Assembly: GCA_963825645.1 (NCBI GenBank)
Contig: CAWGTT010000002.1
Location: forward strand, 992,001-1,056,000
Origin: JADJPO01 sp963825645
GTDB lineage: Bacteria; Actinomycetota; Actinomycetes; Actinomycetales; Kineosporiaceae
Length of the DNA: 64,000 nucleotides
Reading direction: 5' to 3'
Of the stretch, positions 1-9,204 are shown one piece after another. The notes beneath the pieces were generated by a model. The model did not search any database. It saw only the letters and a program-made list of their open reading frames with translations, and had not been told where the DNA came from. The translations under genes were made by a program, and so were the position numbers. Position 1 is the stretch's first letter. Each line of letters opens with the position of its first letter.

Positions 1-1
1 G

Positions 2-40
2 ATCCAGGCCGAGATCCGCCGTTTGGCCGCCAAGGAGTAG
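2..40 (+). CDS. C-terminal end of an unidentified gene (5' end outside window)
   Basis: The window opens inside a reading frame that encodes IQAEIRRLAAKE and stops at TAG. Only 12 residues are visible, so the family cannot be named. The charged, helix-forming tail and the high third-position GC are compatible with a real gene. The call rests on the open frame at the edge alone. Confidence 0.4.
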   Translation: MQAEIRRLAAKE

Positions 41-146
41 GCCCGCAGCCAGACGGGTGGCAGGCAGGATCTCGTCCAGCCGCCGGTCGGCGATGGTGCT
101 GGTGGTGCCCGTCGTGACCGTGCCCTCCGCGGGTCGACTCGGCGGT

Positions 147-176
147 TTGGGTGGGCCTTGCCGCCTGCGATACGCT
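147..176 (+). promoter_or_regulatory. Candidate promoter of tRNA-Ile
   Basis: TTGGGT (147-152) and TACGCT (171-176) are separated by 18 bases and lie about 22 bases before the tRNA. They fit a weak sigma-70-type promoter. This is inference from sequence and position. Confidence 0.35.
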
Positions 177-198
177 CATCGACGCGCGTTTGCGCATC

Positions 199-272
199 GG
201 GCCTATAGCTCAGTCGGTTAGAGCGCTTCCCTGATAAGGAAGAGGTCACTGGTTCAAGTCCAGTTAGGCCCA
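199..272 (+). tRNA. tRNA-Ile (anticodon GAU)
   Basis: A 74-base cloverleaf: acceptor GGGCCTA pairs with TAGGCCC, the anticodon stem CTTCC/GGAAG encloses CTGATAA with anticodon GAT, and the T arm is ACTGG-TTCAAGT-CCAGT. The discriminator is A, and the CC that follows is the start of a possible encoded CCA that reads CCG. The 3' half is the apparent integration target for the elements to the right, because its last 40-45 bases recur at 9149-9188 and 11272-11316. The gene itself is intact. Confidence 0.97.
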
Positions 273-290
273 CCGTGTTTGTGCAGGTCA
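230..290 (+). repeat. tRNA 3' end acting as proximal attachment site (att1)
   Basis: Positions 235-290 are identical over 56 bases to 9149-9204, and 230-274 are identical to 11272-11316. The tRNA keeps its complete 3' end here, as expected when an integrative element inserts at the 3' end of a tRNA and restores it. Integration itself is inferred from the repeats and the integrase fragment near the 11.27-kb copy. Confidence 0.75.
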
Positions 291-445
291 GCCGCTTGTG
301 ACGGTTGTGGACGACTTCGGTTGAAGATCATCCGTTAGAATTCCGTTAGATCGAATGGGTGTGTACGTGCGTGGATGTACACGACCGCCAACGGCCAGAC
401 GGTGTCAGCTTTCAGTCGATCTGGGTCCGTCGTCGCGTTCGGCGG
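291..445. repeat. Diverged direct repeat of element left end
   Basis: The roughly 155 bases after att1 match those after att2 (9205-9365) with scattered differences. Both contain the doubled CCGTTAGA motif and the segment TCGATCTGGGTCCGTCGTCG. The two copies suggest that two related elements inserted one after the other, each bringing the same left end. The repeat supplies the C-terminal codons of the EcsC-like reading frame. Confidence 0.65.
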
Positions 446-1120
446 CGGCCGCGCGAGTCGGCCAGGCGTCCGCTGGGGCCCGGGAAGACCACCCCGGGGC
501 ATGCCCGGTTCGGGGTGAGTCGCGGCGTTGATGATGCCCAGCAGGTCGATGCTCTCCTCCGAGACCCCGTCGGTGGGGCCGCCCGGCACGGGCGGGACCA
601 CCGGGGCCACGCTGGCGTCCTCGTGCTTGGCGAGCAGGAATCGTTCCCGGTAGGCCCAGTGGGCTGCCTCGGCGATGTCGTCGATCAGCTTGAAGTTCAG
701 CAGCGCACCGGCGCCGACACCGACCACCGGCACCAGCTGATCGAGCTTGCGCTGCGTGAGGCGACCACCGAACTGCACCGCGAGCTTGACGCGTCGCTCC
801 ACGACGAACAGGTCAAGGGATCGGATGTCCTCCAGGCTCTCGACGTCAGCCCCCCGACGTCGGAAGGCACGAAGCACACGGTCCTCGGACAGCGTCGCCG
901 TCGACGTCTTGGCCGCGGCGGTCGCTGCACCCTGGAGGGCTCTCGTGTACGCCTCGGCCACCTTGCTCGCTCCGGGGAGTTGGCCCGCCTTCGCGCTCAG
1001 GTCGCCGGCCCGGCGTCTGACCTGGCGCGGCACGATGGTCCTCGGTGATCGCGCCACCTGCCCTTCCTTGCGCTCGTTCACCTCGCGCAAGGCACGCCGT
1101 TCGTAGTCCGACAGGCTCAC
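335..1120 (-). CDS. EcsC family protein, C-terminus replaced by repeat sequence
   Basis: The 261-residue product has a charged N-terminal half. It is followed by the Gly/Ala-rich segment LVPVVGVGAGALLNFKLIDD, then AEAAHWAYRERFL, the pattern typical of the EcsC family C-terminal region. The role of stand-alone EcsC proteins is poorly known. The start is GTG at 1120, preceded by AAAGGGGG. From about residue 225 the frame runs into the repeat that also occurs near 9.3 kb, so the natural C-terminus has probably been lost and the last residues are accidental. No partner gene is evident. Confidence 0.6.
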   Translation of the reverse strand: MSLSDYERRALREVNERKEGQVARSPRTIVPRQVRRRAGDLSAKAGQLPGASKVAEAYTRALQGAATAAAKTSTATLSEDRVLRAFRRRGADVESLEDIRSLDLFVVERRVKLAVQFGGRLTQRKLDQLVPVVGVGAGALLNFKLIDDIAEAAHWAYRERFLLAKHEDASVAPVVPPVPGGPTDGVSEESIDLLGIINAATHPEPGMPRGGLPGPQRTPGRLARPPPNATTDPDRLKADTVWPLAVVYIHARTHPFDLTEF

Positions 1121-1298
1121 GGCAGCCCCCTTTCACCCGACCGGCCTCGGCTCTCCACGTAGTCCGGTCGACCGGCGCGGCCGGTTGAGGCATGCGCAGG
1201 CACCGGTCATCAGGTAGGCCGTATGCGGGAAACCGCGCGTACGGATCGGAAGGGGGATGGGGAACCCGGACCTGTGGGTGTCGGAAGCTCTGCATCAG

Positions 1299-1972
1299 CT
1301 ATGCGACCTGCGCGTATTCGTGGAGCAGGCCGCCGAGGCGATCACGCCGGACGACCGTGGCCGTCGGGTCCGCTGCCACGGACGGGAGGGGTCGCAGCGG
1401 TCCAGCCTGGCCCAGCGCGCGGTGGGGTCGGTGGGTGTTGAAATGGGTTTCGTACTCGGCCAGGACAGTCCTGGCGTGAGCGGCGTTGACGATCAGGATC
1501 CGGTCCAGCAGCTCGCGGCGGACACTGCCCACGAACCGCTCACAGACGGCGTTCGCGCGAGGCGCCCGGACCGGGATCGTGATCACATCTACGCCGGCGC
1601 TGGTGACGACGGCGTCGAACGCGTCGGTGCACTTGGTGTCCCGGTCCCGGATGAGGAACCTGATCCGACGGCCGGCCTCATCGAGGTCCATCGGCAGGTT
1701 GCGGGCCTGTTGAGTCACCCACGCGCCGGTCGGGTGCGCCGTGACGCCGAGGATCCGGACCCGGCGGGTGGCGTGCTCGACGGCGAAGACACGGAGAGCC
1801 GCTGCAGGGTGATGGTCTCGAGGTGGAAGACGTCGCAGGCCACGATGCCCTCGGCCTGAGCCGTCAGGAACTCCCCCCAGGTCGGACCCGACCGTCGCGG
1901 CGCCGGGTCCAGTCCCGCGCAGCGTAGGATCGACCACACCGTCGACGGGGCGACCTGGTAGCCGGCTTGTCC
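1299..1972 (-). pseudogene. IS481/IS3-like DDE integrase, frameshifted and 5'-truncated
   Basis: The two frames together encode an rve-type integrase core. They give TVWSILRCAGLDPAPRRSG and GIVACDVFHLET in one frame, then VFAVEHATRRVRIL, FLIRDRDTKCTDAF and NAVCERFVGSVRREL in the other, so the D-D-E residues can be seen. One base is missing near 1790 relative to the second copy at 9.4-10.0 kb, which breaks the frame. The N-terminal third is missing where the gene abuts another transposase remnant at about 1980. It is a dead mobile element. Confidence 0.75.
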
Positions 1973-1984
1973 GGACGGCTGTGG

Positions 1985-3267
1985 GACGGGTGCTCCGTCG
2001 GTCGAGACCTACCTGCGGTTGATGTTCCTCAAGCACCGCTACCGGCTGGGCTACGAAAGCCTGTGCCGGGAGGTGTCGGACTCGATCACGTGGCGGCGGT
2101 TCTGCCGGATCGGGATCGACACCCGGGTGCCACACCCGACCACGCTGATGAAGCTGACCACCCGATGCGGGACCGCGGCGGTGGACGGGCTGAACCAGGC
2201 CCTGCTGGACCAGGCCACCGCGGCCAAGCTGCTACGCACCGGCCGGGTCCGCGCCGACACCACCGTCCTGGCCGCGGACGTGGCCTACCGACCGACTCGG
2301 GCCTGCTGGCTCGGGCGGTCCGCCGGATCGCGACCACCGTCAAGCGGGTGCAGGCCGCCGGCGGGGCAACCCGGACCACAGTGCGGGACCGGGACCGGGA
2401 CCGGGGCCGGGCGGCCGGTCGGCGTGCGCACGCGATCGGCGCCACGCTGCGTTCCCGCGCGGCGCAGGACCGCGACGACGCCCTTGGCCGCCGTCCGCAA
2501 GGTCACCGGCGAACTCGCTGACCTGGCCGAACGCGCCGCCGCGGACGCCGACCGGCTGCTGGCCAACGCCCGCCGCGCGCTGTCCCGCGCCCGGGTCCAG
2601 GCACGCGAGCGCGGCGCCGATGCAGACGCCGGCCGGCGACGCGGGCCGCTCGCCCGGGCCGTGAACGACCTCGCCGAGCTGCTCGCCGCGGCCCGGCAGA
2701 TCGCCGCCCAGACCCGCCAACGCCTCGCCGGGATCACCCCGGACGGAGCCACCCGGCGGGTCAGCCTCCACGACGGCGACGCCCGTCCGATCGCCAAGGG
2801 CCGCCTCGGCAAGCCGGTCGAGTTCGGGTACAAGACCCAGATCGTCGAGGGCGCCGACGGTGTCGTCCTGGACCACACCACCGAACTGGGCAACCCGCCC
2901 GACGCCCCACAACTGGCGCCCGCGATCGACCGAGTCACCAAGCGCACCCGCCGAACCCCAAGGACCGTGACCGCCGACCGCGGCTACGGCGAGGCCAGCG
3001 CCGAGAACGCAGTACGCGACCTCGGGGTGCGCACCGTCGTGATCCCCGCAAGGGCAGACCCGGCCAAGCCCGCCAAGCAGTCGAGCACCGACCATCCTTT
3101 CGGCGGATCGTGAAGTGGAGAACCGGCAGCGAAGCCGGATCAGCGCCCTCAAACGCGGCTACGGCATGGACCGCACCCGCCTGGACGGCCTGACCGGAGC
3201 CCGGATCTGGACCGGGCACGCGGTCCTCGCCCACAACCTCGTCAAGATTGCGGCCCTGGCCGGGTGA
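1985..3267 (+). pseudogene. ISNCY-like (IS1182/IS5 superfamily) transposase, frameshifted
   Basis: The frame begins ETYLRLMFLKHRYRLGYESL and continues through PHPTTLMKLTTRCG, LRADTT, GRLGKPVEFGYKTQ, TVTADRGYGE and, in another frame, SALKRGYGMDRTRLDG and GHAVLAHNLVKIAALAG. Frame changes near 2287 and 2485 swap the middle segment, and a further one near 3090 separates the C-terminal segment. The N-terminus is cut by the neighbouring integrase remnant. Conserved residues span most of the protein, so this is a recently inactivated transposase. Confidence 0.75.
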
Positions 3268-3365
3268 CCGGGCCACCAGGAAGACCCCTCGCCCCTGCAC
3301 CAGCCATCCCACGGCGTGCCGGACCAGCCCGCCGCAACCCAACCGACTTCTTCAGGTCGAAGTAG

Positions 3366-4130
3366 CTAGCGCGCCGAGCGTGAGCGTCCGACGGGGGCGG
3401 GAGCGAAGTCGTCGTTGCTCGTCCGGAGCAGCGCGAGCGAGGCGCCAGCGAAGCCCACGGCCGCGACCCACAGGCCGAGACCGGTGACCACGTGCCCGAG
3501 CGGGGACAGGAACGGGTGGGTGAATCCGCCGACAGCCAGCGCCACCCCGAAGAGCACCGCCCCACTGCGAGCCAGCGCGATGCCGAGGAGGAGCAGGCCG
3601 ATCACGATGCCCACGATGAACAGCAACGAGCCAACCCCGACGTAGGGCAGGCCCCACAGGGCCTTGTCCAGTTCGCCGACGGTTGTGACGTCGAGGCCGT
3701 CACGCTGGGTCAGGTATGCCATCAGCTGGTCGTTGGGCCCGGCGATCCCAGTGCCGAAGCCGGGCACGGTCAGCGCGATCGCGACAGCGGTCAGGCGCGG
3801 CGAGGTTCGGCGCGTGACGGCTGCCACGGCGATCACCGCGGGGATGAGGAACCCGAACCACAGCAGGGTCAGCCAGGGGAGCCAGTCGAACAGGGCCGAC
3901 TGGCGAGCGGCCGCGTCCACCATGTCCTGGAACGGTCCGTCGCCGGGCATCTCCATCAGCAGGTACGAAAGGCCCATCACCGCCATCGGCAACGGTGCGA
4001 CCACAGCTAGGGCGGTGCGGTAGAAACCGCGGTCGTCGGGTACCGGGCGACCGACTTCGCCCTGGGTGGTGGTCGTGCGGGTACCGGTGGTGTCGACCGG
4101 GTCCGAACCGGCGCCTCGTGTCTGTGTCAT
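3366..4130 (-). CDS. Integral membrane protein of unknown function
   Basis: The 254-residue protein has a polar N-terminus of about 35 residues and then six or so hydrophobic segments, including TALAVVAPLPMAVMGLSYLL, LLWFGFLIPAVIAVAAV and SLLFIVGIVIGLLLLGIAL. No enzymatic motif is visible. It is divergent from the histidine kinase gene with about 150 bases between them, so a shared promoter region is possible. The C-terminus ends close to the transposase remnant. I do not recognise the family. Confidence 0.7.
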   Translation of the reverse strand: MTQTRGAGSDPVDTTGTRTTTTQGEVGRPVPDDRGFYRTALAVVAPLPMAVMGLSYLLMEMPGDGPFQDMVDAAARQSALFDWLPWLTLLWFGFLIPAVIAVAAVTRRTSPRLTAVAIALTVPGFGTGIAGPNDQLMAYLTQRDGLDVTTVGELDKALWGLPYVGVGSLLFIVGIVIGLLLLGIALARSGAVLFGVALAVGGFTHPFLSPLGHVVTGLGLWVAAVGFAGASLALLRTSNDDFAPAPVGRSRSAR

Positions 4131-4283
4131 CTGTGTCTCCCTTTCCTAGGACGGTTGCTCCGTCGTCTCGAGCGTCGCGCCGTTCCGGGCCCGGTCGGGA
4201 GTAGGCAGGGCCCTGACCCGGGCCGGACCTCTCACGGGAGGTCTAGGGGCCTGCCCCTACGCCGGTGGGGGTCGGGGGGGTCG

Positions 4284-6266
4284 ATGATGGGTGCCGTGGA
4301 GCCCGACCGCCGACGCGTACTCCTCGCCGATGCCGCCACGGTGCTGGTGCTGGTCGAGGTGTTCATCGCATGCGTCGGTAGCCTGCGTTCGGGCCTGACC
4401 CAGGACCAGTTGGTCAATGACGGGCTGGTCCTGAGCAATGCTGTCCTCGGGGTGAGCCTGGCTCTCGGCGGCTACCCGATCGCTCGGTGGCGCCCGGGCC
4501 ACCCGGTGGGCTGGATGCTGATCGCAGCCGGCTTGGGCTTCGGCACCAGCGCTGCCGGCTACGCCGCGCTGGCCTGGCTACCCGGACCTGGCTCGAGCGC
4601 ATTCGGCTGGCGGCTCCTGACGGATCTGACGAACCTGGGCTGGGCGGTGGCAGTCGCTTTCTTCCTGCCGATGGCCCTGCTGCTCTTCCCGGACGGGGCC
4701 CTGCCCAGCGGGCGATGGCGGCCGCTCGTGGGCTTGGCGGTTCTCAATGCCGTCCTCCTCGGCTCGCTCGCCGCCCTGCCCGACCTGACGCTGACAGTCC
4801 CCCTCGGTGTCCACGGGCTGCTGCACTGGCCGACCGTCGGCGAGGCCGCATGGGTGCCGGTGGCCAGCGAGGTCGTCGCGCTCGCGGTCTTCGGCGGAGC
4901 TCTGCTGGCTCTGGTGGCGCGCTACCGGAGTGCTGGCGAGAAGGTGCGACGACAGCTGCTGTGGCTCCTCCTCGGCTCGGTGGTCATGGTGACGGCCTTC
5001 GTGGTCAACGACCTGTTCCGCCTCGAGAGCTTCCTCGGGATCTACGTCATCGCGCTGGTCCCCGCGTCCATCGCGGTGGCGATTCTGCGCCACCAACTGC
5101 TTGACATCCGTCTCGTCGTCTCGCGGTCCTTCCTCTACCTGCTGATGACGGGTCTCGTGGTGGCGACGTACGCGCTCATGGTGGCGGGGACCGATCGGGC
5201 GCTGAGCGCCCGGGTGTCCTACGGGCCGCCCGTCCTCGCGACGCTGGTGATCGCGCTGGCGTTCAACCCCGTACGCCGCTTCCTGCAGGACCGCCTGGAC
5301 CGGCTCTTCTACGGATCTCGCCACGACCCTGTGCGGGCGATGGCCGAGATCGGCACCAGGCTGGAGGAGACCGGGCTCGCCGGAGTTCTCGAGGGCCTGT
5401 GTATCGCGCTGCGCCTGCCCTGGGCGGCGATCGAGGTCGACGGCGAACTGCTCACCACCTACGGATCCGTCGACGGACCTTCCCATGGAGTCGATCTGGT
5501 CTCGGGCGGCCAAGCCGTCGGGAGGCTCGAAGTCGGTCTACGCCGTGGGGAGCGTCGCTTCTCACCCCGGGACGAACGGGTGCTCGGCCTCGTGACCAGC
5601 TCAGTGGCGGTCGCGGTCCAGGAGTCGCTCAACTCGGCCGCGCTCCAGGAGGCTCGGGAATCGCTCGTGTCCGCGCGGGAGGAGGAGCGTCGGCGGCTCG
5701 GCCGGGATCTGCACGACGGGGTCGGCCCGCTCCTCACCGCGGTGACCCTGAAAGCCGATGCGGCCCGCCGTCTGCTCGACACCGACCCGACGGCTGCCGC
5801 CACGCTGCTCGACGAGGTCGGCCGGCAGACCACGTCGGGGATCGAGGAGATTCGCCGGCTGTCACAGGCGCTGCGCCCGCCAGTGCTCGACTCGCTCGGG
5901 CTGTTGGGGGCGCTCGAGCAGCACGCGGACACGCTCGGCACTCTGGACGTCCGGGTCTCGGGGGCGGTCCCACGGCTGCCGGCGGCCGTGGAGGTGGCGG
6001 CCTACCGGATCGTGACGGAGGCGTTGACCAATGTGGTCCGCCACTCCTGCGCTACGGCGGTCACCGTCGTGTTCACCCCGGTCGAGCACGAGCTGCGGCT
6101 CGTCGTGCAGGACAACGGACAGCCGGTGAATGGCGCCTGGGTCAGCGGGGTCGGGCTCACGTCGATGCGCGAGCGGGCCGGGGAGCTCGGGGGAACGGTC
6201 GTGGCAGGGCCGCGGGCCACGGGTGGCCGGGTGGAGGTCACGTTGCCTTGCGGGGAGGTCTCATGA
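4284..6266 (+). CDS. Membrane sensor histidine kinase (HisKA_3 type)
   Basis: The 660-residue protein has an N-terminal block of about eight hydrophobic segments (residues 10-300) and a GAF-like region. The dimerisation helix is EEERRRLGRDLHDGVGP, with phospho-acceptor His477, followed by a C-terminal ATPase domain (about 560-655, with VVRHSCATAV and GVGLTSMRERAGELGG). It should sense a membrane or redox signal and phosphorylate the response regulator whose ATG overlaps its stop. ATG 4284 was chosen because it follows a purine-rich GGGGGGG stretch and begins the hydrophobic domain. An upstream frame to 4155 exists but is low in coding character. Confidence 0.88.
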   Translation: MMGAVEPDRRRVLLADAATVLVLVEVFIACVGSLRSGLTQDQLVNDGLVLSNAVLGVSLALGGYPIARWRPGHPVGWMLIAAGLGFGTSAAGYAALAWLPGPGSSAFGWRLLTDLTNLGWAVAVAFFLPMALLLFPDGALPSGRWRPLVGLAVLNAVLLGSLAALPDLTLTVPLGVHGLLHWPTVGEAAWVPVASEVVALAVFGGALLALVARYRSAGEKVRRQLLWLLLGSVVMVTAFVVNDLFRLESFLGIYVIALVPASIAVAILRHQLLDIRLVVSRSFLYLLMTGLVVATYALMVAGTDRALSARVSYGPPVLATLVIALAFNPVRRFLQDRLDRLFYGSRHDPVRAMAEIGTRLEETGLAGVLEGLCIALRLPWAAIEVDGELLTTYGSVDGPSHGVDLVSGGQAVGRLEVGLRRGERRFSPRDERVLGLVTSSVAVAVQESLNSAALQEARESLVSAREEERRRLGRDLHDGVGPLLTAVTLKADAARRLLDTDPTAAATLLDEVGRQTTSGIEEIRRLSQALRPPVLDSLGLLGALEQHADTLGTLDVRVSGAVPRLPAAVEVAAYRIVTEALTNVVRHSCATAVTVVFTPVEHELRLVVQDNGQPVNGAWVSGVGLTSMRERAGELGGTVVAGPRATGGRVEVTLPCGEVS

Positions 6267-6904
6267 CGATTCGGGTCGCGCTGGCCGACGACCATGCTCT
6301 GGTGCGTGAGGGTCTCCGCGCGTTGCTGGCTGCCGTCGAGGGCATGGAGCTGGTGGCTGCCGTGGGTGGGGCTCGTGAAGCGGTTCGGGTCGCGGTGACG
6401 GAGAAGCCGGACGTGTTGGTGCTCGACATTAACATGCCGGACGGCTCGGGCATCGACGTCGCGAGGGAGGCCCAGCGGGTCGCCCCCGAGGTCGCGATCC
6501 TCATGTTGACCATGCATGACGACGATGACTCGGTCTTCGCCGCGATGCGCGCGGGGGCCCGCGGCTACGTGCTGAAGGGTGCAAACCCGGAGGAGGTGGT
6601 GCACGCCATCACCGCGGTCGCGTCGGGCAGCGTCATCCTCGGGCCCGGCGTAGCCAGCCGGGCGCTGTCATTCCTCACCCGACCCGGAAGAGAGGCGCCC
6701 GCCTTCCCCCAGCTGACCGCACGCGAGCGTGAGGTCCTCGGCCTGATCGCCCAGGGGCTCGGGAACGCCGCCATCGCCGGACGGCTCTCGGTGTCACCGA
6801 GCACGGTGGGCAACCACGTGACCAGCATCTTCGCCAAGCTGCAGGTGGCGTCCCGCTCGGAGGCGATCGTCAGGGCGCGCGACGCCGGCCTCGGCTGTCC
6901 ATGA
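6263..6904 (+). CDS. NarL/FixJ-type response regulator
   Basis: The 213-residue protein has a receiver domain (residues 1-120, acidic DD at 9-10, phospho-acceptor Asp55 in VLVLDINMPDGSG, Lys in YVLKGA). A LuxR-type helix-turn-helix follows (about 148-205, LTAREREVLGLIAQGLGNAA, STVGNHVTSIFAKL). It is translationally coupled to the histidine kinase by an ATGA overlap, so the pair is a complete two-component system. Its targets are unknown; the divergent membrane protein gene is a candidate. Confidence 0.93.
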   Translation: MTIRVALADDHALVREGLRALLAAVEGMELVAAVGGAREAVRVAVTEKPDVLVLDINMPDGSGIDVAREAQRVAPEVAILMLTMHDDDDSVFAAMRAGARGYVLKGANPEEVVHAITAVASGSVILGPGVASRALSFLTRPGREAPAFPQLTAREREVLGLIAQGLGNAAIAGRLSVSPSTVGNHVTSIFAKLQVASRSEAIVRARDAGLGCP

Positions 6905-7228
6905 GCAGCCCTACGGCGTCAGCTCGCAGCAGTTGCCAAACCGGGCCTGCGGCTCGAGAAGGTCGCCACGGTGGTGGATCCCGACCTCTCTCGCCGCAGC
7001 GGGTGCGACAACCAGTCGACCGACTGGACGGAAGGCGTGCTCGGCCGGCCCACGACCCGCCTGAACGACGAAACACTCGGGCGGAGCCTCCGGCCGAGTG
7101 TTTCGTTCACCATTCCAGGCTGATTCGTTGACCGGCCATCGGGTGCGCAAGGGGGACCGGTGGTCTCGGCCACCTCGTACCCCGGTGCCCGCTCCACCTC
7201 CTGGCATCCATCCTTGCCGCACCCGCGG
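6905..7228. other. Intergenic stretch without a supported gene
   Basis: Reading frames exist on both strands but none shows a recognisable domain. The longest, on the minus strand, has a skewed composition rich in Arg, Ser and Pro. I see no tRNA and no clear promoter. Confidence 0.5.
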
Positions 7229-7254
7229 AAACGCCGGCCCGAGGGCCGGCGTTT
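7229..7254. terminator. Perfect 12-bp inverted repeat, probable bidirectional terminator
   Basis: AAACGCCGGCCC (7229-7240) and its exact complement (7243-7254) are separated by GA. The outer A/T triplets give a short T run on either strand after a very GC-rich stem. It lies about 325 bases downstream of the response regulator and could end its transcript. Confidence 0.65.
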
Positions 7255-7619
7255 CATCGGGTGGCTGGTCAACGAAAGCGGCTGACCTCCGACGACACCA
7301 TCTCCGTCGTCAACGCGGCACACCCACTGAGGCGTGCTTGGCACACCTCTTGAGGACGGACCGTCACGAGGTGGAACGCGTGGCGCCTTGCTCTCCTGTC
7401 CACGTCTCATCGAACCAATCGGGAAAGGCAGCCACCGACCCCACCTGAGCGATGCGCGCGTGGATCGCGCGCTGGTCGTGCCCCGGAAGGAACAGCGACT
7501 TACAGTAGTCTCGCGGCCGCAGCCGCAGCGGCACGCTCCCAAGTCGAACGAAGAGTCCTCATAGCGGATCGGGTTTCGCGTGTCGGTGCTGGCGTCCGGT
7601 TTGTGATCATGTTTGTGTT

Positions 7620-8119
7620 CGGTGGTGCAGCCGCAGCCGACGTACGACCAGTTGGCCACGTTGGTGGCCCAACAGGCCGCTGTGATCGAGTCGCTGCAGA
7701 CCCAGGTGACCTCGCTGCTACGTCAGCTACGACGACGACCTGACCGGGGTGCAGCAGTGGCTGGCCCACCTGTGGCGCCACCTCGACGACGTGCACGCCA
7801 TCGAACCCGACGCCCAGGTGTGGACCCGGCAGGCCGCCGACGCCCTGCACGCGGCGAACCAGACGGTCAAGGCCGCGCCGCCGGCAAGGACCTCGACCAC
7901 GAGCGGCTCAAAGCGCTGCGGCACGACTACGACCAGGCCGTCGCGGTCGGCATCTCGGCCAACCTGTCCCGCCGATGGCACAAGGGCAACCACCCCGGAC
8001 TCGTTCTGGCGCAACGACTGCAACGCAAGGCCGACCAGGTCTGGCTGTTCACCACCCGCTTCGACGTGCCCGCCACCATGCCACCCCAGAACTCCGCGAC
8101 AGCTGCCCTCGCCGCCTGA
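7620..8119 (+). pseudogene. IS66 family transposase remnant
   Basis: Fragments in different frames match IS66 transposases: an N-terminal QPTYDQLATLVAQQAAVIES, then VQQWLAHLWRHLDDVHAIEP, then LKALRHDYDQAVAVGI, KGNHPGLVLAQRL and KADQVWLFTTRFDVP. The catalytic middle is deleted and at least two frame changes are present. It is non-functional. Confidence 0.7.
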
Positions 8120-8223
8120 TCAACCAGCCCGGCCCCCGTGACTGCTTACCTTCGATGAGCACCCCTGGGGAATTTCGGCCAGCGCGATCATCGCGCCGCG
8201 TCTCGCAGTCCCGCGGGCATTCC

Positions 8224-8322
8224 CGGGTTCCATCACGTCCTCCAGGCCCTTTGGGCCATGGCATGGATGATCAGTACGCGGTCAGGCAGTTGCAGGTCGG
8301 TGCCGATCCCCGCGACACCATC
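8224..8322 (-). pseudogene. Third, short remnant of the toxin gene 3' end
   Basis: The minus strand encodes LPDRVLIIHAM and then a TGA overlapping an ATG. This matches the end of the intact toxin at 8704-8964 (LPDYLLIIHAMPRGFRRT). The DNA ATCACGTCCTCC and GCATGGATGATCA is shared with 8700-8745. This is a relic of an additional copy of the same toxin-antitoxin pair. Confidence 0.55.
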
Positions 8323-8344
8323 ACCGTCGCTTGTCACGTAGGGT

Positions 8345-8704
8345 CTACGACGCGTGGCGGTGGCGGGCGAGGTACTCCTCTAAGGCCTTGCGAGCTACCG
8401 CTGACACCTTGGTCCCTTCTTCGCGGGCCTGGGCCTCGGCCTCTTCACGTAGCGCCGGGGGAAGCCGGAACGTGACTTGGGGGGAGGAACGTGCTCGTCC
8501 GGTCAGGGAGGGCCGCCCGCGGCCGGTCTTGGCGTGGACGTCGGCGACGGCCTGGTCCACGTACGCCGAGGTGATCCGCCGACCGCGCCGGTCACGCACC
8601 TCTTCACGTTCCAGGTCGACATCAGGCCCGGGCGCCAGCTCGTAGCGGGGGCGCTTCTTGCCCGTTGTGTTCGGTGTTTTCGTCGTCCTCTTCTTGGGTG
8701 CCAT
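8345..8704 (-). CDS. Ribbon-helix-helix antitoxin of a type II toxin-antitoxin pair
   Basis: The product is about 119 residues: a Lys/Arg-rich N-terminus, the segment YVDQAVADVHAKTGRGRPSL, and an RHH-like C-terminal domain SPQVTFRLPPALREEAEAQA followed by KALEEYLARHR. It should bind DNA as a dimer and neutralise the toxin encoded immediately upstream. Its ATG overlaps the toxin stop (TGATG); a GTG three bases earlier is also possible. A decayed duplicate lies at 14.2-14.6 kb. Confidence 0.7.
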   Translation of the reverse strand: MAPKKRTTKTPNTTGKKRPRYELAPGPDVDLEREEVRDRRGRRITSAYVDQAVADVHAKTGRGRPSLTGRARSSPQVTFRLPPALREEAEAQAREEGTKVSAVARKALEEYLARHRHAS

Positions 8705-8964
8705 CACGTCCTCCGGAACCCTCGGGGCATGGCATGGATGATCAAGAGGTAGTCGGGCAGGTCGATCCCGATCACCTCCAGGACGACCCCACGGTCGTCC
8801 GGGCCGATCCAGAGCAGTCGCTCGTCGAGGTCACCCGTGGCGGGGATCCGCTGCGGGTCACCGGCGGCGTTCATCGCGGCCAGTACGTGCGCCGTGCCGA
8901 TCCGGTGCTTGCGGGCCGACCGAGTGAACCTGACCCGCCGCACCTCGATATTATTGCAGGGCAT
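8704..8964 (-). CDS. Putative toxin of the type II pair
   Basis: The 86-residue product begins MPCNNIEVRRVRFTRSARKH and ends LPDYLLIIHAMPRGFRRT, with LLWIGPDDRGVVLEVIGIDL between. The size, basic N-terminus and beta-rich C-terminal half fit a RelE/BrnT-like small toxin, but I do not recognise the exact family. ATG 8964 was chosen because upstream codons (to 9108) run into repeat DNA shared with other copies. It precedes and overlaps the RHH gene, so toxin comes first, a less usual order. Confidence 0.6.
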   Translation of the reverse strand: MPCNNIEVRRVRFTRSARKHRIGTAHVLAAMNAAGDPQRIPATGDLDERLLWIGPDDRGVVLEVIGIDLPDYLLIIHAMPRGFRRT

Positions 8965-9148
8965 AATTCTGGAGGCAACCCGACTCCCGTTCGGCACAGC
9001 CGCACCCACCGGCCTGCCCGGGTCGAGGCGGCGAAAAGGCAGCGAACCCGCCGCTATCAGGGGCCAGCGGATGGCACCCGTTGACAGCGTCCCCGCACGG
9101 AACGACACCCTGTGACACCCGATCGGGCGGGGTGTCGGGACTGATACG

Positions 9149-9188
9149 TAAGGAAGAGGTCACTGGTTCAAGTCCAGTTAGGCCCACC
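9149..9188 (+). repeat. Attachment-site copy (att2): 3' 40 bases of tRNA-Ile
   Basis: The sequence is identical to tRNA positions 235-274, and identity continues 16 bases beyond to 9204. The bases before it (GGTGTCGGGACTGATA) also precede the partial copy at 18011. The upstream 9000-9130 region carries the GGCAGCGAAAAGGCAGCGAA motif, found elsewhere next to integrase C-terminal codons. It marks the right end of one element and the left end of the next. Confidence 0.8.
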
Positions 9189-9204
9189 GTGTTTGTGCAG
9201 GTCA

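Noticed and set aside
7140..7228. Possible tRNA-like fold before the 7229 hairpin
   Set aside because: GGGTGCG/CGCACCC arms exist on the minus strand, but no consistent anticodon arm or T loop could be drawn.
6919..7659. 246-codon minus-strand frame
   Set aside because: No domain, irregular composition, and it spans the terminator-like hairpin at 7229-7254.
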